A stretch of DNA of 64,000 bases. Origin: Mucilaginibacter oryzae. GTDB lineage: Bacteria; Bacteroidota; Bacteroidia; Sphingobacteriales; Sphingobacteriaceae. The notes beneath the pieces are model-generated. The model ran no database searches. It saw only the letters and a list, made by a program, of their open reading frames with translations, and was not told the origin of the DNA. This document shows positions 26,318-35,451 of the stretch, piece by piece (within the stretch, counting starts at the first letter, position 1; every line of letters begins with the position of its first letter). The stretch lies in assembly GCF_003148845.1 (NCBI RefSeq), contig NZ_QGHA01000001.1, positions 806,001-870,000 on the forward strand, written 5' to 3'. The translations under genes were made by a program, and so were the position numbers.

Positions 26318-27166
26318 TCACTTACAGACAACCAAATCGTTAGCCGAAATAAAATTCGATTTTACCGGGGCCGAGAAAAACAGCGAGGCGTGGTGATCAA
26401 AGTCGGCAGTATCATCGGTGGTGGTATAAAATTTTGTGGTTCCGTTGCGGGTTATTTTCTGTTCTATCTCCGGGTGACGGTTCAAATAATCAACCAGGCT
26501 TTTAGCTACAATATCGCCCTGACCAATTACATTGATCCCTTCAGGTAAATGGGCCTTTATTTTATCCCGGATGATAGGGTAATGTGTACAGGCCAGTAAA
26601 ATGGTATCGATATTTGCAGATTGCGACATAATCTGATCAAGGTATAACTGCACAAAAAAGTCGGCACCCGGTTTATCGTATTCACCGTTCTCTATCAGGG
26701 GTACCCAAAGCGGACAGGCCTGCTGGTAGACTTTAATATCCGGAAAAAAGTTATTGATCTCGAGCAGGTACGAACCGGATGTTACGGTGCCCTTGGTACC
26801 CAACACCCCGATCTCGCCGGTTTTAGAGTAATTGCCGATAACTTCTGCCGTTGGGCGGATCACACCTAATACCCTTTTTAACGGATCATCGATATGTTTC
26901 AGGTCCTGCTGCTGGATGGTTCGCAAAGCCTTTGCCGAAGCCGTGTTACAGGCCAGTATCACCAGCGGGCAACCCTGGCCAAACATCCATTGCACACACT
27001 CCCAGGTGTATTGATGTATGGTACTGAATGATCGGTTACCGTATGGCGCACGGGCGTTATCGCCTAAATAAATATAATCGTAGCCGGGCAGTTGCTCTAT
27101 AATTGAACGAAACACGGTTAAGCCGCCAAAGCCCGAATCAAAAATACCGATAGGTTGGTTTAACAT
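26318..27166 (-). CDS. murI: Glutamate racemase
   Basis: This enzyme of about 282 residues makes D-glutamate for peptidoglycan. The two catalytic cysteines are visible in VILACNTASAKALR and LLACTHYPII, and the N-terminal PIGIFDSGFGGLTVF is the family signature. The ATG at 27166 (MLNQPIGIFDSG) fits relatives; an upstream TTG at 27181 is not needed. The gene follows the ompH/skp genes, a conserved Bacteroidota order, but a strong terminator lies just before it. Confidence 0.95.
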   Translation of the reverse strand: MLNQPIGIFDSGFGGLTVFRSIIEQLPGYDYIYLGDNARAPYGNRSFSTIHQYTWECVQWMFGQGCPLVILACNTASAKALRTIQQQDLKHIDDPLKRVLGVIRPTAEVIGNYSKTGEIGVLGTKGTVTSGSYLLEINNFFPDIKVYQQACPLWVPLIENGEYDKPGADFFVQLYLDQIMSQSANIDTILLACTHYPIIRDKIKAHLPEGINVIGQGDIVAKSLVDYLNRHPEIEQKITRNGTTKFYTTTDDTADFDHHASLFFSAPVKSNFISANDLVVCK

Positions 27167-27179
27167 ATACAAAAATAAC

Positions 27180-27208
27180 AAAAGCGCCCCGCAGTACGGG
27201 GCGCTTTT
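27180..27208 (-). terminator. Terminator between ompH copy 3 and murI
   Basis: Perfect 12-bp arms AAAAGCGCCCCG and CGGGGCGCTTTT flank a five-base loop. It lies just downstream of the last ompH gene and overlaps the murI leader. Confidence 0.85.
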
Positions 27209-27231
27209 GTATAAATTACTTAAAGGTGATT

Positions 27232-27744
27232 TTATTTTAAACCTAATTTCAATTTAACGGCAGCCATCATATCATCTCCCGGAGGCGATACAATTAAAGT
27301 CACCTGCGATGAATCAACCACGTAAGCGTAACCTTTTTCTTTAGCTACGGCCTGCACGGCAGCAGTTGCCTTATCAACAAGCGGTTTACCCAGCTCGTTC
27401 TTTTTAGCTTCTACCTGTTGCTGCGCGTTGTTCTGGTAATCATTCATACGTTTTTGTATGTCCTGCAGTTCAGCTTCTTTGGCAGTACGTACTGCATCGG
27501 TCATGGTTGCGCGGTTTTTTTGGTAATCTTCGCCTTTGGTTTGAAACTCGTTGTTCATGGTAGTGAGCTGATCAATAAATGTTTTTTGAAAAGCTTGCAA
27601 TGATGCAGAAACAGTTTTGGTTTCGGGCATCTGGTCGATAACCTGGCTGAAGTTGATATAACCGATTTTGGTTTGTGCTTTAGCAAAGCTGGTGGCGAAT
27701 AACATGCCCGCGGCAACTAAGGCAACTTTAAAAAACTTTTTCAT
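27232..27744 (-). CDS. OmpH/Skp family periplasmic chaperone, copy 3
   Basis: This 170-residue protein has a signal peptide (MKKFFKVALVAAGMLFATSFAKA) and the Skp fold: a beta-strand start (TKIGYINFSQVIDQMPET), a long alpha-helical coiled coil and the closing strand block GYAYVVDSSQ. Skp holds unfolded outer-membrane proteins in the periplasm. It is about 75-80 percent identical by eye to the next gene upstream, so the pair is a recent duplication. It is the third of three tandem ompH genes after bamA. Confidence 0.9.
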   Translation of the reverse strand: MKKFFKVALVAAGMLFATSFAKAQTKIGYINFSQVIDQMPETKTVSASLQAFQKTFIDQLTTMNNEFQTKGEDYQKNRATMTDAVRTAKEAELQDIQKRMNDYQNNAQQQVEAKKNELGKPLVDKATAAVQAVAKEKGYAYVVDSSQVTLIVSPPGDDMMAAVKLKLGLK

Positions 27745-27900
27745 TTTGTTTTGTCCTGTGTTTATTTGATGATCTTATTTTGTGTTATATCGGGAGCACT
27801 TCCCGCTGAAATTTAAGACTGCCTAAAGTTTGATGATGAACAGGAACATCCAAAACCTATAACCTATTTTAAGCAGCCATAAACGGTGCCCCGCAAACAT

Positions 27901-27933
27901 AAAAAAAGCGTCCCGGATATACAGGGCGCTTTC
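27901..27933 (-). terminator. Hairpin terminator after ompH copy 2
   Basis: Arms AAAGCGTCCC and GGGCGCTTT with one bulged base lie about 20 bases downstream of the second ompH gene, with an A run that becomes a T run on the minus strand. It would separate copy 2 from copy 3. Confidence 0.7.
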
Positions 27934-27950
27934 TCATATTTTACATTTTG

Positions 27951-28463
27951 TTATTTTAAACCTAATTTTAATTTAGCAGCGGCCATCAAATCGTCGGCAT
28001 CAGGCGCAACCAATAAGGTTATTTGTGAAGAATCCAGTACGTAAGCATAACCTTTTTCTTTTGCTATGGCCTGTACAGCTGCGGTAGCTTTATCAATAAT
28101 CGGCTTACCTAATTCCTGCCTTTTGGCATCAACCTGCTGCTGGGCATTGTTTTGGTAATCGTTCATACGTTTCTGCATATCGGTCAGCTCGTTTTCCTTC
28201 GCAGTGCGTACAGCATCGGTCATGGTTGTTCTTTTATCGGTATACTCTTTAACCTTGGCCTGGTATTCATTGTTCATGGTGGTCATCTGATCAATGAATG
28301 TTTTTTGATATGCCTGTAATGAAGTAGAAACAGTTTTGGTTTCGGGCATCAAATCAATAAGCTGGTTAAAGTTAATATGACCAATTTTAGACTGTGCATT
28401 TGCAAAGCTGCCCACAAATAACATACCTACTGCAACTAAGGCAACTTTAAATAGTTTTTTCAT
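27951..28463 (-). CDS. OmpH/Skp family periplasmic chaperone, copy 2
   Basis: This 170-residue Skp-like protein has a signal peptide (MKKLFKVALVAVGMLFVGSFANA), a central coiled coil and the terminal block GYAYVLDSSQITLL. It is closely similar along its whole length to copy 3 downstream and more distantly to copy 1 upstream. It is 50 bases downstream of copy 1. The role is outer-membrane protein transport with BamA. Confidence 0.9.
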   Translation of the reverse strand: MKKLFKVALVAVGMLFVGSFANAQSKIGHINFNQLIDLMPETKTVSTSLQAYQKTFIDQMTTMNNEYQAKVKEYTDKRTTMTDAVRTAKENELTDMQKRMNDYQNNAQQQVDAKRQELGKPIIDKATAAVQAIAKEKGYAYVLDSSQITLLVAPDADDLMAAAKLKLGLK

Positions 28464-28513
28464 TTGTCGTCTTGTTCTGAAATTAATAATAGTTCGAATT
28501 TATTTTTTTGTAA

Positions 28514-29044
28514 TTACTTAGCAAATACTCCGGGTTTAAGGCCCAATTTTGTGATCACATCCGCGCTTTTATCATACCGCGGGTTTGCGTACAACATCAT
28601 CACCTCGCTGTTTTTGTCAAATATCATATCCAGGTTATCGCCCTCGGCTACTGCTTGTACAGCTTTAGACACCCTATCCTGAATTGGTTTAATCAGCGCA
28701 GTGCTCTTTTGAGAAAGCTCACCGTCCGGGCCGAATTTCTGGCGTTGAAAATCCTTCGCGGCCTTTTCTTTTTCTACAATCTCGGCCTCACGGCGCTTCT
28801 TCATATCCGGGGTCATCAGCACCTGGTCGGCCTGGTAGGCCTTATAAAGGCGGTCAATTTCCTGGAAACGGCCGTCAACCTCTTTTTGCCATTGATCAGA
28901 TAACGCGGCCAGTTGCTTTTGCGATGAAGCGTACTCGGGCATATGTTTTAATATATAGTCCGAATCTACATAAGCAAAACGCTGCGCGTACGCACCTGCA
29001 AAAGCAGTAAACGTTAAAAAAGCCAACAAAATTATCTTTTTCAT
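28514..29044 (-). CDS. OmpH/Skp family periplasmic chaperone, copy 1
   Basis: This 176-residue Skp-like protein has a signal peptide (MKKIILLAFLTFTAFAGAYA), followed by QRFAYVDSDYILKHMPEY and a coiled coil rich in Lys and Glu. It is 15 bases downstream of bamA, as in most Bacteroidota, and probably represents the ancestral skp of the locus. It is clearly diverged from copies 2 and 3. Confidence 0.92.
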   Translation of the reverse strand: MKKIILLAFLTFTAFAGAYAQRFAYVDSDYILKHMPEYASSQKQLAALSDQWQKEVDGRFQEIDRLYKAYQADQVLMTPDMKKRREAEIVEKEKAAKDFQRQKFGPDGELSQKSTALIKPIQDRVSKAVQAVAEGDNLDMIFDKNSEVMMLYANPRYDKSADVITKLGLKPGVFAK

Positions 29045-29059
29045 ATATCGTTACGCAAA

Positions 29060-31612
29060 TTAATTAAATCCGCCGGATAAACTCTGAGAAATTGTAAAAT
29101 GGAACTGGCCTTTGTTTGCATCAGGTTGTCCCGGTATTTTATCAAAGCCATAGCCATAATCCAAACCAAGTAAACCAAATATAGGTAAAAATATCCTTGC
29201 GCCAACACCTACCGAACGCCTTACGTTAAACGGATTAAACTGGCTGAACTGGTTCCAGGCATTACCACCCTCGGCAAAGGCCAGCAGGAATATGGTTGCC
29301 GACTGGCTGGCAATAACCGGGTGACGTAACTCTAAAGTGTACTTATTGTAAATAGCGCTACCGGTGTTGGTATTCTGCGTTTCGTTTGATCCTTCAGGTA
29401 CGATAGAGAAGTTTTGGTAACCACGTAAGCCGATGATCTCGCTACCCTGTAAAAACTGGTAACTCTGCATACCGTCGCCACCTAATTTAAAGCGCTCGAA
29501 CGGTGATGGGCCAACCTCATGGTTATACTGGCCAAGGAAACCGAACCTCACCTGCGACATCAATACAAACTTGCCAACCAGTTTCGAAAACCATTGCGCA
29601 TCGTATTTAAACTTGTAGTACTCCACAAAATGATAACGATCTTCGGGTGTAGCGATTTTGTAGTTGATGTTGTTAAATAATGAATATGGCGGAGTAGCCT
29701 GGATAGTTAATTTGATGTTTGAGCCCGAAGTTGGGAAAATTGGCGCATCTATCGAGTTACGGCTTAGTTCCTGGGTTAACTTGATGTTGTATGAGGTACC
29801 GTTGGTGAACAGGTAACCGCCGTAGTTATCCAGGCTATAGTGGTCAAAGTTAAGCGAGTAGTTTAACTGGAAATAGTTATCAGGCCATTTTAAACGTTTA
29901 CCCAAGGTAACACCGATACCGTTAATACGTAATTTATTATAACGAGGATCAGACTTAGCATAGTACTGGCCGGTTGAACTTCCCTGTGTATAAGCCGATA
30001 ACGCAAAGTAGATAGGCTTTTTACCGCCTAACCATGGCTCGGAGAAAGTAAACGAGAAGTTTTGGTAAGTACGACCGCTTGACTGGCCGCGTAAGCTCAG
30101 TTTCTGGCCGTCACCTTTAGGCAACGGTTTGTAAGCTTTAAGGTTGAAAATATTTCTTAACGAGAAGTTGTTGAAAGTTAAGCCTAAAGTACCCACCAAC
30201 TGGCCGCCGCCAAAACCACCTGAAAGTTCTATCTGGTCTGACGGTCTTTCAACCACGTTGTATACCAGGTCAACCGTACCATCCTGCGGATTGATATTGG
30301 TTGGCTTAGGCTCGGTTTTCTGCTCGTCGAAGTTACCTAACTGGCCAATTTCACGCGCGCTGCGGATCAGCAATTCCTTATTAAACTTTTGCCCCGGCTT
30401 GGTCTGGATCTCGCGCATTACTACTTTATCATTGGTAACATCGTTACCTTTAAGCATAACCCGGTTGATGGTATACTGCGGACCTTCATACACGCGGATG
30501 TCTACATCTACCGTATCATTATAAACACGGGTTTGTACCGGATCGGCGTTAAACGTAAGGTAACCATCATTTAAATACAGTGATGAAACATCGTCGTTGC
30601 CCGGAGTCGGGCCGCTCAAGCGCTTGGTTAACTCGTCTTCGCTAAACACATCCCCTTTTTTAATGTGGATGATCCTGTTCAATAAATCGGTGCTGTACTT
30701 GGCATTGCCAGACCATTTTACTTTACCAAAGTAATATTTAGGGCCTTCGTACACTTTAATTTTTACGTTTACAGTTTCGTCATCGTGCTTCCAAACCGAA
30801 TCGCTCAGGATCTCGGCATCACGATAGCCCCTGCCCTGCATTTTTTCGATAAGGTTTTGTTTATCCTCTTCGTACTTATCCTGCTTAAATTTCTTCGAGC
30901 CAAAAATGTTATACCACTTACGTTTACGGGTTTTACTTAAAAAGCCACGCAAAGTACCTGTACTAAACGCCTTGTTACCTTCAAAAATAACATCGTTAAT
31001 TTTAACCTTGGTCTTCTTATTAATAGCAACATCAAGTATTACGCTGTTTACATCGCCCTGGTCTTTACGTTGGGTTATGGTAACCGTAGTATTTAAGAAG
31101 CCTTTTTCGTTGAAATGTTTCTTGATGATAGCGGTGGTGGTACTGATGAGGTTTTCATTTACAATTTTACCAACCCGATCATTCAGTTTTTTCTGCACAT
31201 CTTCAATTTCACCTTTGCGGATGCCGGTAATATGCATACGCGATAAACGGGGGCGCTCGGTAACCGCTATTTCAAGATAAACGGTATCCATATTTATTTT
31301 GGTGATGTTTAACTGCACATCATCAAACAAGCCCTGCGAATACAGGTTTTTCAACACCTCGGCGTTACGCTCGCCCGGCAGGTTGATCCTATCGCCTTTG
31401 GTTAATTTAGATAACTGTACTAAGATGTCTTTATCAAGGTATTTTGCGCCACTAACAGTAATACCACCAATGATATAATCTTTAGGATTAAGGTAACTTA
31501 AACTATCAGCCGGTATAGATTTTGACAGCGAAGGCCTCGGCCCATTGGATATCTGGGCGAATGCCGAAGTAGCCAAAACCGAGAAAAGAATAGCAAAAAG
31601 AAATTTATACAT
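29060..31612 (-). CDS. bamA: Outer membrane protein assembly factor BamA
   Basis: This 850-residue Omp85 protein has a signal peptide (MYKFLFAILFSVLATSAFA). About five POTRA domains follow across residues 45-430, including the GGITVSGAKYLDKDIL and MLKGNDVTNDKVV segments. A 16-strand barrel completes the protein, with the conserved lid motif in FKLGGDGMQSYQFLQGSEIIGLRGY. It inserts beta-barrel proteins into the outer membrane. It lies upstream of the skp genes and downstream of uppS, a conserved order in the phylum. Confidence 0.95.
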   Translation of the reverse strand: MYKFLFAILFSVLATSAFAQISNGPRPSLSKSIPADSLSYLNPKDYIIGGITVSGAKYLDKDILVQLSKLTKGDRINLPGERNAEVLKNLYSQGLFDDVQLNITKINMDTVYLEIAVTERPRLSRMHITGIRKGEIEDVQKKLNDRVGKIVNENLISTTTAIIKKHFNEKGFLNTTVTITQRKDQGDVNSVILDVAINKKTKVKINDVIFEGNKAFSTGTLRGFLSKTRKRKWYNIFGSKKFKQDKYEEDKQNLIEKMQGRGYRDAEILSDSVWKHDDETVNVKIKVYEGPKYYFGKVKWSGNAKYSTDLLNRIIHIKKGDVFSEDELTKRLSGPTPGNDDVSSLYLNDGYLTFNADPVQTRVYNDTVDVDIRVYEGPQYTINRVMLKGNDVTNDKVVMREIQTKPGQKFNKELLIRSAREIGQLGNFDEQKTEPKPTNINPQDGTVDLVYNVVERPSDQIELSGGFGGGQLVGTLGLTFNNFSLRNIFNLKAYKPLPKGDGQKLSLRGQSSGRTYQNFSFTFSEPWLGGKKPIYFALSAYTQGSSTGQYYAKSDPRYNKLRINGIGVTLGKRLKWPDNYFQLNYSLNFDHYSLDNYGGYLFTNGTSYNIKLTQELSRNSIDAPIFPTSGSNIKLTIQATPPYSLFNNINYKIATPEDRYHFVEYYKFKYDAQWFSKLVGKFVLMSQVRFGFLGQYNHEVGPSPFERFKLGGDGMQSYQFLQGSEIIGLRGYQNFSIVPEGSNETQNTNTGSAIYNKYTLELRHPVIASQSATIFLLAFAEGGNAWNQFSQFNPFNVRRSVGVGARIFLPIFGLLGLDYGYGFDKIPGQPDANKGQFHFTISQSLSGGFN

Positions 31613-31675
31613 TCGAATATTTTAGTGGGCTAAAAATAATTTATACAGTTGTTAATTTTTGTTAAAAGTAAAAAT

Positions 31676-32425
31676 TTAGTTCACCTGCTCGCTCGTCATC
31701 CCAAAGCGGCGTTCGCGTTTCTGGAAATCAAGCACGGCCTCATACAGGTCTTCCTTCCTGAAATCGGGCCACAGCTTGGTTGTAAAATACAACTCGGCAT
31801 AAGCAATTTGCCACAATAAATAATTACTGATACGGTATTCTCCACTGGTTCGGATCAGCAGTTCGGGGTTCGGCATATCACCTGTAAACAGGTTTTGCTC
31901 AAAAACATCTTCATTGATATCGTTTACATCCAATTCGCCGTTTTTTACTTTAACAGCGATATTTTTAGCGGCCCGCACAATTTCGCGGCGCGAACTGTAG
32001 CTTAAAGCCAAGGTAAGTACCACACCGGTGTTACCTGCTGTGATCTCGATAGCGTTTTGCAGTTCATTGTAACATTTTTCGGGCAGCATATCCAAATCGC
32101 CAATGGCGTTCAGCTTAATGTTGTTTTTCATAAAGCCGGGCACTTCCTTATGGATAGTGCTCACCATAAGTTCCATGATAGCCATCACCTCCAGCTTGGG
32201 GCGGTTCCAGTTTTCGGACGAAAATGTATATAGTGTGATATATTTAATACCTAATTTATCGGCACCCTCAACAACATCCCTAACAGATGTTACCCCATTG
32301 TGATGCCCAAAGATCCTTAATTTGCCTTTGCCTTTAGCCCAACGCCCATTACCATCCATAATGATAGCTACGTGCTGTGGTATTTTCGACAAATTGATCT
32401 GATCCAAATAATCCATATTACTCAT
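31676..32425 (-). CDS. uppS: Isoprenyl transferase (undecaprenyl diphosphate synthase)
   Basis: This cis-prenyltransferase of about 249 residues makes the undecaprenyl carrier for cell-wall polymers. The active-site motif HVAIIMDGNGRWAKGKG with the catalytic aspartate and the C-terminal IRTSGEYRISNYLLWQIAYAE block are intact. The first ATG is at 32425 (MSNMDYLDQ); an ATG at 32416 is also possible. It precedes bamA in the same orientation with a 63-base gap. Confidence 0.95.
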   Translation of the reverse strand: MSNMDYLDQINLSKIPQHVAIIMDGNGRWAKGKGKLRIFGHHNGVTSVRDVVEGADKLGIKYITLYTFSSENWNRPKLEVMAIMELMVSTIHKEVPGFMKNNIKLNAIGDLDMLPEKCYNELQNAIEITAGNTGVVLTLALSYSSRREIVRAAKNIAVKVKNGELDVNDINEDVFEQNLFTGDMPNPELLIRTSGEYRISNYLLWQIAYAELYFTTKLWPDFRKEDLYEAVLDFQKRERRFGMTSEQVN

Positions 32426-32431
32426 TATCAA

Positions 32432-32798
32432 AAGCCACCCGGCACAAGCACATTTGTGTAAAATTCCTCATCAATAATTAAACCTGTGATCTTCGGTTAT
32501 TAGAAAAAGTTAATAAAATCAATCTCTTCCCGCCATTTTCAGCATCCAAATTGCCGGATTTTTCAGCGTACAAAGGTAAAACTTACTTTGTATTTTTTTA
32601 GTATCCCGCACTAAAAGAAAATGTTATTGCAAATAATGCATCAAAAACATTCAGTTAACTGTGTAAACCGCCATTTTTCATAATAATTGAATCAACTATA
32701 ATAAAACAGAAAAGGCCTTGTGCAATCATTTATTGTTAAATGGTTGTACAAGGCTGGTAAAAAGCTGCCTGTAAATTACTTACAAAAGCGTTACATTA
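32432..32798. other. Intergenic region between exbD-type gene and uppS
   Basis: This 370-bp AT-rich stretch has no gene. Its only clear element is a long hairpin at 32716-32753 close to the end of the exbD-type gene; the rest shows no obvious pattern. The gap suggests that uppS-bamA has its own promoter. Confidence 0.5.
32716..32753 (-). terminator. Long hairpin downstream of the ExbD/TolR gene
   Basis: Seventeen-base arms beginning CCTTGTGCAATCATTTA pair fully in RNA with two G-U wobbles around a four-base loop. The position 46 bases after the exbD-type stop suggests a terminator, though no strong T run follows. Confidence 0.5.
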
Positions 32799-33317
32799 TT
32801 ATATACCTTTTTGTTTAAGGACTTCCACGTCGCCCGGTTCAATATTAACTATGGCATATTGCTGTATACCGGTAATAGCCATTTCGTCAAGCGTGCCCAC
32901 CAAACTACTGTATTGCGATTTATCGCCGGGTTTAATAAGCACAATCATTGATTTGCCTGTTTTGTCGTGCACTTTTTTATTGGTTTCAATGATCGCTTTA
33001 CGCAACCCATTGGCTGAAAAACCGGTTACCGATGGAGCAATAATTGGATTTTTGAGTTCGCCTAAAAAGTACATTGCCTGGTTATTTTTACCAAGCAAAA
33101 CAGTGAGAGTGCGGCTGGCACCTACAAAATCATTTGGCCCATCAACCGGCATAGCCAGATCCATTGCTTTTGATTTAGCCAGCGTGGTGGTCATGATAAA
33201 AAAGGTAATGAGGAGAAATGCCAGATCAACCATTGCGGTCAAATCAACCCGGGTGCTCATTCGTTTACGTTTGTGTTTTCCGCCTGCGTTTGGAGATGAA
33301 GAATTTAATTCGGCCAT
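32799..33317 (-). CDS. exbD: ExbD/TolR family biopolymer transport protein
   Basis: This 172-residue protein has a basic N-terminus (KHKRKRMSTRVDLTAMVDLAFLLITFFIM), with the essential aspartate in its single membrane helix, and a periplasmic domain. ExbD works with ExbB and TonB to energise outer-membrane receptors, but no exbB or tonB gene is adjacent. Its GMSTR-VDLTAMVDLAFLLITFF form is typical of Bacteroidota ExbD. It is inserted between DUF6089 and uppS, genes that are often adjacent. Confidence 0.9.
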   Translation of the reverse strand: MAELNSSSPNAGGKHKRKRMSTRVDLTAMVDLAFLLITFFIMTTTLAKSKAMDLAMPVDGPNDFVGASRTLTVLLGKNNQAMYFLGELKNPIIAPSVTGFSANGLRKAIIETNKKVHDKTGKSMIVLIKPGDKSQYSSLVGTLDEMAITGIQQYAIVNIEPGDVEVLKQKGI

Positions 33318-33499
33318 GACTTTAAGGATTAAGGTTAAAATTTAAGCTCAGTACTTAATTACGATATTTAATAAATAAACAGAATTAAATACTGAATTAT
33401 AATTTTATAACGAATTAAATTTTTAATTATTCTCCTAAGCGGCAGAATAATTTTGAACGAACGCAACTTAGCAGGTTCAGATTAACATTGTTTAATGTT

Positions 33500-34288
33500 T
33501 TAATAGTAACAGCGTGAGGTTACAAACGTAAAGGCGATGGTGAAATTGAGGAAAAAATAAGTATCGCGCGGTTTAAGATCACCACGTTGCGAACCCGCAG
33601 TACCGGTATAAATACCCGTTAATTCGCCCGATCTATCCGAAAGGGCTCTTGCTGTCGAATTGACAAATGAGTTTTTATCAGCATAAACCCCGCTTACATC
33701 ATCAAGATAATCGGTAAAGGTATAACGGTATCCCATGTCGGCCATAATTGAAAACTTCCCCGAAAAATTATACTTAATGCCAACGCCATAAGGAATAACA
33801 AGAGTATTGTTACCATACGGCTTAGCCTGGCCTTCGGTTTTTAACTGGCGGAGACCAACCTCCCTCCCATCGAAATCCTGCGCCCGCGGCGCATAAGAGG
33901 TTATGCCTACACCAGCGAATATATAAGGTGTGTATTTATTAGGCCCTGCATCGGGTATATAGTTCATGAAGTTAAACTCCCCGATGATACTGGCTTCACG
34001 CAGCTGATCTTTAAAGTTGAGGTTACGTTCGCGAAATTGCGCGTTATCTGAACGGCTGTCATAGGCGGCGATATTACCTACAGCAAAATTTAATCTGGCC
34101 GAAAGATAACCGTTAAAGTTACGCTTGCCAAAGATACCGGCAGAAACCCCGCTTATCTTGACAGGGTTATTGGGATTAAGATCGCCGATATAGCCCGCCC
34201 CCCCTATCGAACCGCCAATTTCCCAGGTTTGCGCCTGTAACTGATAAGTGAAACAAAAAAAAGCTATGAAGAGTAAAATTTTAGACAT
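33500..34288 (-). CDS. DUF6089 family outer-membrane beta-barrel protein
   Basis: This 262-residue protein has a signal peptide (MSKILLFIAFFCFTYQLQA) and starts the mature part with QTWEIGGSIGGAGYIGDLNP, typical of DUF6089. Alternating hydrophobic strands such as KYTPYIFAGVGITSYAP and YGVGIKYNFSGKFSIMADMGYRYTF indicate an eight-stranded barrel. The gene is 9 bases after nadK and close to uppS-bamA, a context kept across Bacteroidota. Its role is unknown, and envelope biogenesis is inferred from the context. Confidence 0.85.
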   Translation of the reverse strand: MSKILLFIAFFCFTYQLQAQTWEIGGSIGGAGYIGDLNPNNPVKISGVSAGIFGKRNFNGYLSARLNFAVGNIAAYDSRSDNAQFRERNLNFKDQLREASIIGEFNFMNYIPDAGPNKYTPYIFAGVGITSYAPRAQDFDGREVGLRQLKTEGQAKPYGNNTLVIPYGVGIKYNFSGKFSIMADMGYRYTFTDYLDDVSGVYADKNSFVNSTARALSDRSGELTGIYTGTAGSQRGDLKPRDTYFFLNFTIAFTFVTSRCYY

Positions 34289-34297
34289 CCGATAAAT

Positions 34298-35179
34298 TTA
34301 GTAGTTACGGGCATCAAGGCCCCATAGCAATTTATTTCTTAACGTTGATAAGTAGCTTTCATTATTAAGGCGGATCAAATTAAGTTCGAAACCGGCCTTT
34401 TGTACATGAAACTTAACCGTTTGATCCAAAACCTCGGTGCGCGAATCGCAGGAAACAATATAGTTGGCGCTGCGGCTTTCCACCTCAAAGCAAAGCTTAC
34501 TGGTATCAGGAATAACAATAGGTCGCACGTTAAGGTTATGGGGCGATACCGGCGTTACAACGATGGTGTTGGATTGCGGAAAAATGATCGGGCCGCCGCA
34601 GCTTAATGAATAGGCAGTTGATCCGGTTGAAGTGGAGATGATAATACCATCGCCCCAGTACGAGTTTAAAAACTCATCGTTTAAAAATACGTGGGTAATA
34701 ATCATGGCCCCATCATCACGTTTATGGATAGTTACATCATTTAGCGCGAAGTTATTATCACCAAAAACATTATTGGGCGAATCAATCTTAAGCAGTTCGC
34801 GACAATCATAGGTAAACTGCCGGTTCACTACAGCATGAATGGCTGCGGTGATATCGTTTTTATTTACGCTGGCCAAAAAACCAAGACGCCCGAAGTTGAT
34901 ACCAATAACCGGAATGCCTGAATCGCGGATGACGGTTACCATATCAAGCAGGGTACCATCGCCGCCAAGGGTTATAAAAATATCAATAAAGCCTTTCAGG
35001 GTTTCGGCCGGGCGTAATACTTTATAATGTACCGTGCTGAGCTTATCCTGCAAATACTCGTGAAGTTGCTGATGAACGTAAATATCAACTCCATGATGGG
35101 CGAGGTTATCAAACACCTGCTGTATAAAAGGTAAAACAGACGGCTCGTTGAACGGCCTGCCGTAAACTGCTATTTTCAT
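34298..35179 (-). CDS. nadK: NAD kinase
   Basis: This 293-residue enzyme phosphorylates NAD to NADP. The GGDGTLLD motif (diphosphate site), NFGRLGFLA and GSTAYSLSCGGPII are intact. It is the first gene of the run that continues with DUF6089, exbD, uppS and bamA on the minus strand. Confidence 0.95.
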   Translation of the reverse strand: MKIAVYGRPFNEPSVLPFIQQVFDNLAHHGVDIYVHQQLHEYLQDKLSTVHYKVLRPAETLKGFIDIFITLGGDGTLLDMVTVIRDSGIPVIGINFGRLGFLASVNKNDITAAIHAVVNRQFTYDCRELLKIDSPNNVFGDNNFALNDVTIHKRDDGAMIITHVFLNDEFLNSYWGDGIIISTSTGSTAYSLSCGGPIIFPQSNTIVVTPVSPHNLNVRPIVIPDTSKLCFEVESRSANYIVSCDSRTEVLDQTVKFHVQKAGFELNLIRLNNESYLSTLRNKLLWGLDARNY

Positions 35180-35451
35180 TTTTTAAAAAAGCGAATATCG
35201 AACTTTGAAAGTACATTAACGCAGCAATGCAAATAAATTAATATCCGCATAAGTTTAAAATCCCGATCGGCCTGAACCGGGCAAGCCTTGTCGCCAATCA
35301 CTTGCATAAGCGCAATTCATCAATTAATGTTTGCATTTATTTTTAAAAAAACATCGTTTTGGTAACCAAAACAGTCAAATAACCTCAAGGTAAAATAATT
35401 AATTTTAACTATTTTTAGCTTCCTTACCCTTAAATCAGTTGCTTTTGTTTC

